From Prevotellaceae bacterium (lineage in GTDB: Bacteria > Bacteroidota > Bacteroidia > Bacteroidales > Paludibacteraceae), in NCBI GenBank assembly GCA_020636695.1, contig JACJXJ010000003.1:1-64000 (forward strand): DNA of 64,000 nucleotides. Reading direction: 5' to 3'. The position numbers and the translations under genes were made by a program. Below are positions 53,235-62,368 of the stretch, in pieces; the stretch's first letter is position 1; every line of letters starts with the position of its first letter. The notes under the pieces are model-generated. The model had not been told where the DNA came from. It was given only the letters and a program-made list of their open reading frames with translations, and searched no databases.

Positions 53235-54575
53235 TTAACAAATAACACAGCCTTTACATTTCGATTCTTCACCGCGTAAACGTTTTTCAACCAGAAAATG
53301 TAAACGATCGCGCAAAGCATCAATTTCGACATGTTCCAAAACATCGGAAGTAAAAGCTAGCAAGAGAAGCATACGTGCTTCTTCATAACCAATACCACGT
53401 GTTTGCATGTAAAACAAAGCAGCCTCATCCAACTGTCCAGTAGTGGCTCCGTGACCACATTTCACATCATCGGCGTAAATTTCCAATTGTGGTTTTGCAA
53501 ACATACGCGCCTCTTTAGTCAAACAAATATTACGATTGGTTTGATAAGCTTCTGTTTTTTGCGCCCCTTTTTGTACCACAATACGTCCCGAAAAAGCGCC
53601 TTCGGCAGCTCCATTCAGAATGTATTTAAACAATTCATTGCTATTACAGCGAGGAACATTGTGCCTAATCACCGTGAAATTTTCTGTTTGTTGATGGTGG
53701 TCACTGACTAACATCCCGCCCAACCAAGTTTCAGCACCTTCGCCATTCAAGTCTATTTCAATTTGATTGCGCGTGCGTCCATTATTCAAACCTATGATAT
53801 TTGTTATCAGTCGAGAATTAGCCTGTTGCTCCACAACTAGTTGTGATAAACTGTTTGTTTTCTGATGTGTATTCTCTAAGGCATAATAATCAAAATGCGC
53901 GTTTTCACCGATAAATATTTCAGTTAATCGATTGGCAAAGAAATTCACATCGTCCATGGTATGATCGCATACCAACAATTTAGCTTGTGCACCAGATTCT
54001 AATATAATCAAATTACGACCATTTGCCATTAAATCGACATCGGAACGCAATATGTTAATCAACTGAATAGGGGTTTCAAGTACTACATTTTTAGGCACAT
54101 AAAAGAAAAATCCATCTTGCGCAAATGCTTCGTTGAAAGCTGTAAAACCATCTTTTTTATGGGTCGTTTGTTTACCTAAATAGGTTGCTACCAACTCTGG
54201 ATAACGCTCTGAAGCTTCAACCATGGAACACATAACCACTCCATCAGGTAATGGTTTCGAGGTAGCGCCAGAACCAGTATAAAATTGGTCGTTCAAAATA
54301 AAATAAAGATAGGCTTGAATACCTGGCACATCACACTTAAATACATTTGAAGGGTCAACAGGTATCGTTACACGATTGATATTCAAACCGTAATCAATAC
54401 CCAAATGCTCCATCAAATGACAATACAAATAGTTTTCCTCGTTATTTGTGGGAAAACCAACAGCCGTAAATCGTTCAAAGGCCTCATCGCGTCGTGTATT
54501 AAGACAAGCGGCCGAATGCTTTTTTATCGATTCTACGGTTTGTTTGTATAAATCTATGTAGGGTTGTTCGTTCAT
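53235..54575 (-). CDS. sufD: Fe-S cluster assembly protein SufD
   Basis: 446 residues. It is the paralogue of SufB in the SufBC2D scaffold and helps iron entry. It consists mainly of a right-handed beta-helix. FFYVPKNVVLETPIQLI and CGHGATTGQLDEAALFYMQTRG are typical. The C-terminus carries cysteines (SKCKGCVIC). The ATG overlaps the sufC stop by 4 nt (ATGA). Confidence 0.94.
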   Translation of the reverse strand: MNEQPYIDLYKQTVESIKKHSAACLNTRRDEAFERFTAVGFPTNNEENYLYCHLMEHLGIDYGLNINRVTIPVDPSNVFKCDVPGIQAYLYFILNDQFYTGSGATSKPLPDGVVMCSMVEASERYPELVATYLGKQTTHKKDGFTAFNEAFAQDGFFFYVPKNVVLETPIQLINILRSDVDLMANGRNLIILESGAQAKLLVCDHTMDDVNFFANRLTEIFIGENAHFDYYALENTHQKTNSLSQLVVEQQANSRLITNIIGLNNGRTRNQIEIDLNGEGAETWLGGMLVSDHHQQTENFTVIRHNVPRCNSNELFKYILNGAAEGAFSGRIVVQKGAQKTEAYQTNRNICLTKEARMFAKPQLEIYADDVKCGHGATTGQLDEAALFYMQTRGIGYEEARMLLLLAFTSDVLEHVEIDALRDRLHFLVEKRLRGEESKCKGCVIC

Positions 54576-55327
54576 TCTGCTTCAAATTCTTTTTTGATCC
54601 AATCATAGCCTTTTTCCTCAAGTTCTAAGGCTAATTCCTTCGAACCTGTTTTAACAATACGACCTTGGTACAACACGTGTACAAAATCGGGCACCACGTA
54701 ATCTAATAAACGTTGATAGTGAGTAATCACAATCGATGCATTATCTTTGGTTTTGAGTAAATTAACACCATTTGCCACAATACGCAAAGCATCAATATCT
54801 AAACCAGAATCGGTTTCGTCCAAAATGGATAAACGTGGTTCCAACATCGCCATTTGGAAAATCTCATTCCGTTTCTTCTCACCTCCCGAAAATCCTTCGT
54901 TTACAGAGCGATTTGCCAACTTATTATCCAATTCTACCATCTCTTTTTTAGCACGCATCAGTTTTAAGAACTCCGATGCCGAGATTGGTTCTAATCCTTT
55001 ATATTTACGGTGTTCGTTTACCGCCGTGCGCATAAAATTAACCATGCTCACGCCAGGAATTTCAACCGGATATTGGAAACTCATAAAAACACCTTCGCGC
55101 GAACGATCTTCAGGAGGTAAAGCCAAGAGATCTTTACCATAAAAGGTCACAGAACCTTCGGTAACTGTAAATGCAGGATTACCAGATAAAACCGATGAAA
55201 GCGTAGATTTTCCAGCTCCATTAGGACCCATTATGGCATGTACTTCGCCAGGACGAACAACCAAGTCCAATCCTTTTAAAATTTCTTTACCTGCAACGGT
55301 AGCATGTAAGTTTTTTATTTCAAGCAT
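54572..55327 (-). CDS. sufC: Fe-S cluster assembly ATPase SufC
   Basis: 251 residues. ABC-type ATPase that drives conformational change in SufB-SufD. Walker A is MGPNGAGKSTLSS, the signature is FSGGEKKRNEIFQ, and Walker B is SILDETDSGLDIDAL. FMSFQYPVEIPGVS is a SufC hallmark. It follows pnuC by 66 nt and is coupled to sufD. Confidence 0.96.
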   Translation of the reverse strand: MLEIKNLHATVAGKEILKGLDLVVRPGEVHAIMGPNGAGKSTLSSVLSGNPAFTVTEGSVTFYGKDLLALPPEDRSREGVFMSFQYPVEIPGVSMVNFMRTAVNEHRKYKGLEPISASEFLKLMRAKKEMVELDNKLANRSVNEGFSGGEKKRNEIFQMAMLEPRLSILDETDSGLDIDALRIVANGVNLLKTKDNASIVITHYQRLLDYVVPDFVHVLYQGRIVKTGSKELALELEEKGYDWIKKEFEAE

Positions 55328-55393
55328 ATTATTTTAGTTATAAATGATTCATTATAGCAACCGATACAAGTTGCAAATTATAAAGTCAGATGA

Positions 55394-56074
55394 TTAATGA
55401 TTTTTCTTTTTTGCTCGGGCCAGAGCACGTTCTTCCTCTAGCTGCTTACGCCAATTGAACCAAGCGTACACTGATATAATTACATATAAAACATATAATA
55501 AAGCGGTCAATTTCATACCCATCACTAGCCATAAAATACAGCTGGCGGAGTCGACCAAAATCCACAAAGCCCAATTTTCGATTTTTTTACGCGCCACCCA
55601 AGTTTGACCTATCACATTTGATATCAACAAAATGGCGTCAACATAAGGATATGCAGGTGTTTGTACAAAATCTGGAAAACGATTCGATAGATACACCATA
55701 AACCAACCCCAAGCTACACCACCCAAAACAATAGTTAACATATAGGAAATAAGTGCTTTGGTAGTCAACGTACTAATACGTAATTTCTTTTCGGCGTTTT
55801 GCTCACTCTTTTTAGGAAATGTCCATTTTATAATGCCATAAATATTGATAGAGGCAAACACCAACTGTAACAACATCATGGAATAGAGATGTTGTTGATA
55901 AAACAAGGAGAAAAACACCGCACAATTGAGTAAGCCAATCCAAAAAGTTAACACATGACCTTTGCCCGCCAAATAAATAGAAACAAAACCCGTGATAAAA
56001 CCTATCAATTCCAAATACGATAGGTCATATCCCCACAATGTAGCTACAATATTATGTATATCAAAAAAGTTCAT
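55394..56074 (-). CDS. pnuC: PnuC-family nicotinamide riboside (or related vitamin) transporter
   Basis: 226 residues with about seven to eight membrane helices. ELIGFITGFVSIYLAGKGHV, the WIGLLNCAVFFSLFYQ helix, YPYVDAILLISNVIGQTWVA and ALWILVDSASCILWLVMG match PnuC. PnuC proteins let nicotinamide riboside in by facilitated diffusion, and relatives carry thiamine or riboflavin. It lies inside the suf operon, 26 nt after sufB and 66 nt before sufC. No TPP or other riboswitch is seen before it. The tail is very basic (EEERALARAKKKNH). Confidence 0.9.
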   Translation of the reverse strand: MNFFDIHNIVATLWGYDLSYLELIGFITGFVSIYLAGKGHVLTFWIGLLNCAVFFSLFYQQHLYSMMLLQLVFASINIYGIIKWTFPKKSEQNAEKKLRISTLTTKALISYMLTIVLGGVAWGWFMVYLSNRFPDFVQTPAYPYVDAILLISNVIGQTWVARKKIENWALWILVDSASCILWLVMGMKLTALLYVLYVIISVYAWFNWRKQLEEERALARAKKKNH

Positions 56075-56100
56075 TCGTTCTAATTATTACATATAACATC

Positions 56101-57546
56101 TTATCCAACAGAGCCTTCCAATGAAATTGAAAGCAATTTTTGCGCTTCCACCGCAAATTCCATAGGCAATTTATTGAGTACCTCTTTGGCATAACCATTT
56201 ACGATTAACGCTATCGCATCTTCGGTGCTTATACCACGTTGATTACAGTAAAATAGTTGATCCTCGCTAATTTTCGATGTAGTGGCTTCGTGTTCAATAA
56301 TCGCCGTTTCATTTTTTATATCCATGTAAGGAAATGTGTGAGCACCGCAACGATCGCTTAAAAGCAAACTATCGCATTGCGAAAAGTTACGTGCGCCTTG
56401 AGCAGCAGGCACCACTTTCACTAAACCTCTATAGGAGTTTTGACTTTGTCCTGCCGATATGCCTTTCGAAACAATGCGACTTTTGGTGTTACGACCTAGA
56501 TGCACCATTTTAGATCCTGTATCGGCTTGTTGGTAATTATTAGTCACCGCCACCGAATAAAATTCGCCAATCGAGTTATTTCCTTTCAATATACAACTTG
56601 GATATTTCCAAGTAATGGCAGAACCTGTTTCCACCTGCGTCCACGAAATTTTAGAATTATCGCCTTTGCAGATAGCGCGTTTCGTTACAAAATTATAGAT
56701 ACCTCCCTTTCCTTGCTTATCGCCTGGATACCAGTTTTGTACGGTAGAATATTTTACTTCGGCATTATTCATGACTACAATTTCCACGATAGCAGCATGC
56801 AATTGGTTTTCGTCGCGCATAGGAGCAGTACAACCTTCGAGATAAGAAACATACGAATCGTCGTCCGCCACAATAAGCGTTCGTTCGAATTGCCCCGTAT
56901 TAATGGCATTTATACGAAAATAAGTAGAAAGTTCCATCGGACAGCGAACGCCTTTTGGAATATACACAAATGAACCGTCAGAAAAGACCGCACAATTGAG
57001 CGCAGCAAAGAAATTATCGGCATAAGGCACCACGGAACCAAGATATTGACGCACTAAATCGGGATGATCTTTTACCGCGTCGCTGATAGAACAAAAAATA
57101 ATACCTTTCTCGGCCAAACTTTCACGAAAAGTAGTTTTCACCGACACACTGTCCATCACAGCATCAACAGCCATGCCCGACAACGCTTTTTGTTCTTCTA
57201 GCGGAATGCCTAACTTATTGAAGGTATTTATCAATTCGGGATCAACCTCGTCGAGACTTTGAGGGGCGTTTTTGCGTGGAGCTGCGTAATAGGCTATTTT
57301 TTGATAATCTATTTCAGGAAGGGTTAAGTGTGGCCAAACAGGCATTTTCATGGTTAACCAATGACGATACGCCTTTAAACGATAGTCCAATAACCACTCA
57401 GGTTCGCCTTTTTTAGCAGAAATTAAGCGTACCACATCTTCATTCAATCCTACTGGAATTACCTCTGTTTCAATATCTGTGGTAAATCCGTATTTATAAT
57501 CACTCGATGTAACCTCATCGATGATATTTTTGTTTGTATCTGACAT
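56101..57546 (-). CDS. sufB: Fe-S cluster assembly protein SufB
   Basis: 481 residues from the ATG at 57546 (MSDTNKNIIDEVTSSDYKYG), just downstream of a -7 box at 57570-57577; a longer reading from 57588 would begin before it. It is the Fe-S scaffold. Conserved parts include GEPEWLLDYRLKAYRHWL, EGCTAPMRDENQLHAAIVEI, with cysteines used for sulfur transfer, and GISAGQSQNSYRGLVKV. First gene of the operon sufB-pnuC-sufCDS-glsA. Confidence 0.96.
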   Translation of the reverse strand: MSDTNKNIIDEVTSSDYKYGFTTDIETEVIPVGLNEDVVRLISAKKGEPEWLLDYRLKAYRHWLTMKMPVWPHLTLPEIDYQKIAYYAAPRKNAPQSLDEVDPELINTFNKLGIPLEEQKALSGMAVDAVMDSVSVKTTFRESLAEKGIIFCSISDAVKDHPDLVRQYLGSVVPYADNFFAALNCAVFSDGSFVYIPKGVRCPMELSTYFRINAINTGQFERTLIVADDDSYVSYLEGCTAPMRDENQLHAAIVEIVVMNNAEVKYSTVQNWYPGDKQGKGGIYNFVTKRAICKGDNSKISWTQVETGSAITWKYPSCILKGNNSIGEFYSVAVTNNYQQADTGSKMVHLGRNTKSRIVSKGISAGQSQNSYRGLVKVVPAAQGARNFSQCDSLLLSDRCGAHTFPYMDIKNETAIIEHEATTSKISEDQLFYCNQRGISTEDAIALIVNGYAKEVLNKLPMEFAVEAQKLLSISLEGSVG

Positions 57547-57569
57547 AATTTTATATCGAAAATAATTTA

Positions 57570-57577
57570 CAAAGGTA
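57570..57577 (-). promoter_or_regulatory. -7 promoter box of the suf operon
   Basis: Minus-strand TACCTTTG, 24 nt before the sufB ATG. It decides the start codon choice. Confidence 0.65.
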
Positions 57578-57651
57578 AAAAAAATCATCGTGTAAACAAA
57601 ATTACGACGAGAACACTGCAGGAACCAGCAAGAGAGAAGAAGTATAAAAAA

Positions 57652-59685
57652 CTAGCTTAATTTTACAATAACACGATCACCAAGCTCCTTAGCAAATTGT
57701 GCTTTTAAAGTGTTGTAATTAGCTATTGTTTTCATGATAGATTCAGTAGCTTGTATATCGCGGGCTGCGGCAGCCTCTTTCAATTTTAACATCTCGCTCT
57801 TGATAAGGTCAACGACGATTGAATTTTTATATTCATAAATCACTCGTGGAACAGATTCCAAGAGCCAACGTCTATGTTCTTCCTGTTTTTGCGCATCGCG
57901 TTTAGCCTTGACTGTGACTCTATATTGCTCATCAACCGATGTATGTTGCTCTTCTCGCGTAAAAATTTTACTTAATTGATATTTGTCCGTCATTAAATCA
58001 ACCGCCAAACGACTAATATCAGAATTCGTATGGCGCATAAAGAAATTAACAGGCTGGAAACCTTCATCTTGTAAATGAGTGGCAAATTCGTTTAATAATG
58101 CCATATTTAAAGGATTTTTAAACTCTATGTTATCTCCCAATAATTGAGCTACAATATACTCGCCCACACTCCAATCGCGCACAAATTCATGCGATTCTGG
58201 CTGGTATTCACGATACAAAAACTCTACTCCATGACGAATAGCAAAATACAGAATATCCAATTCTTGTTGGTTGATTTTTTGATCTACTGGATTTTCAATT
58301 TTATACTCCAATAATGTGGTAGACAGTATGTCGCTAGCCTCAGAAGTGCTATTTTTAAGGCGTTTTGTAGCGTCCTCGCGCATTTTCGCTTGTAACTTCT
58401 TAACTTCTCCATAAATATGTTCTTCTTCTAGAGAAAGCAAGGACGAACATTCTTTAACATATTCTGAGGTTATTAATTTATCGGGAATCAAAGCGATACT
58501 ACGAACCACATCACCATTAAGAACAGCTTTTTTGACAGGATCATTACCTACATCTTGTAGTAATAAATTGATTTTGAACTTAATAAAATCGACCTGATTT
58601 TTATCGATAAAATCGATAAAATCGGACGCATTGTGTGTACGAGCATAACTATCTGGATCTTCGCCATCGGGAAGCAACACCACTTTGATGTTCATGCCTT
58701 CTTCGAGCAATAAATCGATTCCACGAATAGAAGCTTTGATACCGGCAGCATCGCCATCGTAGAGTACTGTAATATTGGGTGTAAAACGGTGAATTAACCG
58801 AATTTGACCTGGCGTAAGCGATGTACCCGAAGAAGCCACCACGTTTTGAACGCCAGCTTGATGCATCGAAATAACATCGGTATAACCTTCAACCAAAAAA
58901 CAACGATCTTGTTTTACAATAGCATTTTTGGCAAAATAAATACCGTAAAGTTCATTGCTTTTATGATAAATTTCAGACTCTGGAGAATTAACATATTTAG
59001 CAGTCTTGTCGTCTTTTTTTAATACACGACCACCAAAAGCAACCACTTTGCCTGAAATCGTATGGACTGGAAACATAACCCGTCCACGAAAACGATCGTA
59101 ATGAGAGCCGTCATCACGTTTTGGAGAAAGACCTGTTTTATCTAAAAATTCTGGTTTGAATCCTTTATTGGTGGCAGCACGAAATAAAGCATCAGATTCG
59201 TCCAAGGAATAACCCAATTGAAACTTCAGAATCGTTTCGTCAGAAAAACCTCGCTCACGAAAATAATTCATACCAATAGCTTTACCATCACGATGGTTGT
59301 GAAGCATCTCTGCAAAATATTTAGTGGCAAACTCGTTCACCGCCAACATACTTTCACGATCACTTTGTTGGAGTTTTTCTTCCTCTGAAAGTTCACGATC
59401 AACCACTTCAATATTGTATTTCTTAGCTAAATATTTTAAAGCATCAACATACGACAATTGTTCGTGTTCCATAATAAAGTGAACCGCATTACCACCTTTG
59501 CCACAACCAAAACATTTAAAAATGCCTTTGGCTGGAGATACTGTAAATGACCCTGTCTTTTCATTGTGAAAAGGGCACAAACCCAAATAGTTGACACCTC
59601 GTTTTTTGAGTGTCACAAAATCAGAAACCACATCAACAATTTGTGCAGCATCCATAATTTTTCCTATGGTCGTTTGGTCTATCAT
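57652..59685 (-). CDS. dnaG: DNA primase
   Basis: 677 residues. Makes RNA primers at the replication fork. The CHC2 zinc finger is LCPFHNEKTGSFTVSPAKGIF then KCFGCGKGG, about residues 36-65. The Toprim centre shows LVEGYTDVISMHQAGV and VLYDGDAAGIKASIRG. A C-terminal helical helicase-binding region fills the last ~150 residues. It is divergent from the cyclo-ligase gene. A weak -7-like TACTTTCG (59706-59713) precedes it. Confidence 0.95.
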   Translation of the reverse strand: MIDQTTIGKIMDAAQIVDVVSDFVTLKKRGVNYLGLCPFHNEKTGSFTVSPAKGIFKCFGCGKGGNAVHFIMEHEQLSYVDALKYLAKKYNIEVVDRELSEEEKLQQSDRESMLAVNEFATKYFAEMLHNHRDGKAIGMNYFRERGFSDETILKFQLGYSLDESDALFRAATNKGFKPEFLDKTGLSPKRDDGSHYDRFRGRVMFPVHTISGKVVAFGGRVLKKDDKTAKYVNSPESEIYHKSNELYGIYFAKNAIVKQDRCFLVEGYTDVISMHQAGVQNVVASSGTSLTPGQIRLIHRFTPNITVLYDGDAAGIKASIRGIDLLLEEGMNIKVVLLPDGEDPDSYARTHNASDFIDFIDKNQVDFIKFKINLLLQDVGNDPVKKAVLNGDVVRSIALIPDKLITSEYVKECSSLLSLEEEHIYGEVKKLQAKMREDATKRLKNSTSEASDILSTTLLEYKIENPVDQKINQQELDILYFAIRHGVEFLYREYQPESHEFVRDWSVGEYIVAQLLGDNIEFKNPLNMALLNEFATHLQDEGFQPVNFFMRHTNSDISRLAVDLMTDKYQLSKIFTREEQHTSVDEQYRVTVKAKRDAQKQEEHRRWLLESVPRVIYEYKNSIVVDLIKSEMLKLKEAAAARDIQATESIMKTIANYNTLKAQFAKELGDRVIVKLS

Positions 59686-59772
59686 TTACAATCGATTTGT
59701 GGACACGAAAGTACTTGTTTTATTTGATTTATGCAAAATTTGTATACCTTTACCCTATAATTTTTAAACATC

Positions 59773-60318
59773 ATGATAGAGATTTATCAACAAAAAAAGG
59801 CTATACGCGATCAGATAAAAGCGTATAAAAAAGAGTTTTCGACAGAAGAATTGCGTCAAAAATCAGAACAAATTATATCCAACCTAAAAACTTACGAGGC
59901 TTTTATGAAAGCTAAGACGGTGATGCTCTATTGGTCATTACCTGATGAAGTATACACGCATGCTTTAATCAACAGTTTGTTAAAAACAAAAACAGTCATT
60001 CTTCCGACAATTATGGATAATGAACTTGTGCCTGTTCAAATCACAGATATAGCCGACTTGCACGAAGGAAAATTTCATATTCTTGAACCAAAAAATAAAG
60101 AATTCATCGGTAAAATTGACATTATAGTAGTTCCTGGCGTAGCGTTTGACCGTTGCGGAAACCGACTTGGTCGAGGTCGGGGCTTTTACGATCGTTTTTT
60201 ACGACATCAGACGGCTGAAACAGTTGGCATTGGTTTCAATTTTCAACTTGTGGAAAAAGTACCAACAGAACCAAACGATGTAAAATTGAAAAAAATTATT
60301 TCAGAAAATAACGAGTAG
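59773..60318 (+). CDS. 5-formyltetrahydrofolate cyclo-ligase
   Basis: 181 residues. It converts 5-formyl-THF to 5,10-methenyl-THF using ATP. Seen are KKAIRDQIKAYKKEF at the N-terminus, TVMLYWSLPDEVYTHAL, and DIIVVPGVAFDRCGNRLGRG with RGFYDRFL, the nucleotide- and folate-binding signature. Size is standard. A TACCTTTA sequence about 30 nt upstream is a weak -7 box. Confidence 0.94.
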   Translation: MIEIYQQKKAIRDQIKAYKKEFSTEELRQKSEQIISNLKTYEAFMKAKTVMLYWSLPDEVYTHALINSLLKTKTVILPTIMDNELVPVQITDIADLHEGKFHILEPKNKEFIGKIDIIVVPGVAFDRCGNRLGRGRGFYDRFLRHQTAETVGIGFNFQLVEKVPTEPNDVKLKKIISENNE

Positions 60319-60360
60319 AAATAAAACATTTTACATCAATTATCGTTTATAAAAGAGGTG

Positions 60361-60391
60361 TTGCTCCTTTTAAGAAAAAAATGTACCTTTG
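60361..60391 (+). promoter_or_regulatory. Promoter of porQ
   Basis: TTG at 60361-60363 and TACCTTTG at 60384-60391, 20 nt apart: a complete Bacteroidota-type promoter. It lies 29 nt before the porQ ATG. Confidence 0.7.
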
Positions 60392-60419
60392 AACCTCATT
60401 TGCCATCACAAAAAATGAC

Positions 60420-61454
60420 ATGAAAAAATGTGTTTTTATTCTAGTAATTATTACAGTTTGGACAACCTCACTATTTGGACAAGCTGGTAAAAACACGTAT
60501 CAATTTTTAAACTTACCTACATCTGCGCGCACCGCTGCTTTGGGTGGAACCAATGTGTCACTCTTTGATAACGACCTTAACCTCGCTTTTAATAATCCAT
60601 CGTTATTGACGGATAAGACAAACAATATGTTGTCACTCAATTATGTAAACTATTTAGCAGACATAAATTTTGGTTCAGTAGCCTATGGTCGATCCTTTGG
60701 CAAAAACAACCACATGATGTTTGGCATGCATTACATTGATTACGGCAAGTTTTTAGGCACGGACGAAACAGACCAATTGACTGGGAATTTTACCGCTAAA
60801 GATTTTGCACTTAACATTATGTACGCACGTACATTACCTTTGGGTTTCACTGTAGGTGCCACAGTCAAACCCGTCTATTCTGTTTACGAACGTTATTCTA
60901 GTTTTGGTGTAGCCTTCGATCTTGGCGCGTCTTATCATAATGATAGTGTTGGATTTTCAGCAGGATTAAGTTTACGCAATGCGGGATGGCAATTCACAGG
61001 TTATTACTCCATCGATGGAGCACAACATCGCGAAACATTACCACTCAATTTAGAATTGGGTATCTCTCAAAAATTAGAGCACGCTCCTATTCGATTTTCA
61101 CTCACCCTACACAACTTACAGCAATGGGATTTGAGCTATGAACAATCCAGTTCTGTAACTACCAATGATAACACTTCAAATGAAGTTCCTTGGTACGACA
61201 TGATGTTTCGTCACACTATATGGGCTGTGGAAATTTTACCAAGTAAAAATATGTATTTAACCGTGAGCTATAATCACCGACGACGAAAAGAGATGAACGT
61301 AACAGACTGGAAAACAGCTGCTGGTTTTGCCTTTGGAGCTGGTATACATATCTACAAGTTTAATGTTGGATTTTCATTAGTTCCTTACCAAGTAGGGAAT
61401 TTATCGTACCATGTAACCTTAAGTACCGCGCTTACTGATTTTGGAGTTAAGTAA
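60420..61454 (+). CDS. porQ: Type IX secretion system protein PorQ
   Basis: 344 residues. A signal peptide (KKCVFILVIITVWTTSLFG) is cleaved before QAGKNTYQFLNLPTSARTAA, a PorV/PorQ-like opening with ALGGTNVSLFDNDLNLAFNNP. The rest is a FadL-like beta-barrel ending TALTDFGVK. PorQ is an outer-membrane part of the type IX attachment complex with PorU, PorV and PorZ. Those partners are not in the window. It is followed 34 nt later by cmk. Confidence 0.88.
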   Translation: MKKCVFILVIITVWTTSLFGQAGKNTYQFLNLPTSARTAALGGTNVSLFDNDLNLAFNNPSLLTDKTNNMLSLNYVNYLADINFGSVAYGRSFGKNNHMMFGMHYIDYGKFLGTDETDQLTGNFTAKDFALNIMYARTLPLGFTVGATVKPVYSVYERYSSFGVAFDLGASYHNDSVGFSAGLSLRNAGWQFTGYYSIDGAQHRETLPLNLELGISQKLEHAPIRFSLTLHNLQQWDLSYEQSSSVTTNDNTSNEVPWYDMMFRHTIWAVEILPSKNMYLTVSYNHRRRKEMNVTDWKTAAGFAFGAGIHIYKFNVGFSLVPYQVGNLSYHVTLSTALTDFGVK

Positions 61455-61488
61455 AGTTACGTTTTGAATTATTTGAACTAAAAAGGCT

Positions 61489-62172
61489 ATGAAAAAAATT
61501 ATTGTCGCCATCGACGGACTCTCCTCTTGTGGTAAAAGCACTATGGCAAAAGAATTGGCCAAAAATGTTGGTTACGTATACGTAGATACTGGTGCTATGT
61601 ATCGTGCCGTATCACTATACTGCATTCGTCAAGGCTTTATGACAGCCGATTCAATTGATGAAACAGAATTAGAAAAACATATCAATTCTATCAACATTAG
61701 TTTTAAAACCACACCTGATGGACGGCAAGAAACGTACTTGAATGGTGAAAATGTGGAACGAGAAATTCGCACATTAGAAGTCGCCAACGGAGCAAGTCGT
61801 GTAAGTACCATTGGGTTTGTAAGACGCGAATTGGTACGACAACAACAACGCATGGGTTTGGAAAAAGGCATTGTAATGGATGGACGTGATATTGGCACCG
61901 TAGTTTTTCCAGAAGCAGAACTCAAAGTCTTTGTTACTGCATCTGCTGATGTTAGAGCAAAACGCCGTTATGACGAATTAGTTACAAAAGGACAAGCCGA
62001 AGATTTTGAAGCCGTACTCGCCAATGTAAAAGAACGCGACGAACGCGATACAAATCGCGTAGAAAGCCCATTAAAACAAGCTCCAGATGCCCTATTAATT
62101 GACAATTCGCTTCTAACAAAAGTAGAACAACGTGATCTTTTACGAAAATGGTTTGACGAAAAAACACGATAA
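61489..62172 (+). CDS. cmk: Cytidylate kinase
   Basis: 227 residues. It phosphorylates CMP and dCMP. The P-loop is IDGLSSCGKSTMAKELA, followed by YVDTGAMYRAVSLYC, GIVMDGRDIGTVVFPEAELKV and VTASADVRAKRRYDEL. Length and order are normal. It probably shares the porQ promoter. Confidence 0.95.
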   Translation: MKKIIVAIDGLSSCGKSTMAKELAKNVGYVYVDTGAMYRAVSLYCIRQGFMTADSIDETELEKHINSINISFKTTPDGRQETYLNGENVEREIRTLEVANGASRVSTIGFVRRELVRQQQRMGLEKGIVMDGRDIGTVVFPEAELKVFVTASADVRAKRRYDELVTKGQAEDFEAVLANVKERDERDTNRVESPLKQAPDALLIDNSLLTKVEQRDLLRKWFDEKTR

Positions 62173-62212
62173 AATAATTAACCTCGCATTTGCTAATTTT
62201 AGAGTAAATTGC

Positions 62213-62220
62213 TAATTTTG
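62213..62220 (+). promoter_or_regulatory. -7 promoter box for tRNA-Pro(GGG)
   Basis: TAATTTTG, followed by GCACAC. It lies 19 nt before the tRNA 5' end. Confidence 0.55.
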
Positions 62221-62238
62221 CACACCAATTAAAAAAAA

Positions 62239-62314
62239 CGGGATGTAGCTCAGTCCGGTTTAGAGTACTCGTCTGGGGGGCGAGTGGTCGCTGGTTCGAA
62301 TCCAGTCATCCCGA
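62239..62314 (+). tRNA. tRNA-Pro (anticodon GGG)
   Basis: The acceptor stem CGGGATG pairs with CATCCCG. D arm GCTC/GAGT, anticodon stem CTCGT/GCGAG with loop CTGGGGG (anticodon GGG), T arm GCTGG-TTCGAAT-CCAGT. The discriminator is A and CCA is not encoded. It reads CCC and CCU. Confidence 0.95.
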
Positions 62315-62327
62315 CAAACACACAAAG

Positions 62328-62354
62328 CGAAATCGATACTAGATTTCGTTTTTT
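62328..62354 (+). terminator. Terminator after tRNA-Pro(GGG)
   Basis: CGAAATC, loop of 7 nt, GATTTCG and six T. It lies 14 nt past the tRNA and before the thioesterase gene. Confidence 0.75.
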
Positions 62355-62368
62355 ATTTATAATAACGT

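Noticed and set aside
55328..55393. TPP riboswitch or other leader element near pnuC and sufC
   Set aside because: The gaps at 55328-55393 and 56075-56100 are too short and lack the CUGAGA-like core.
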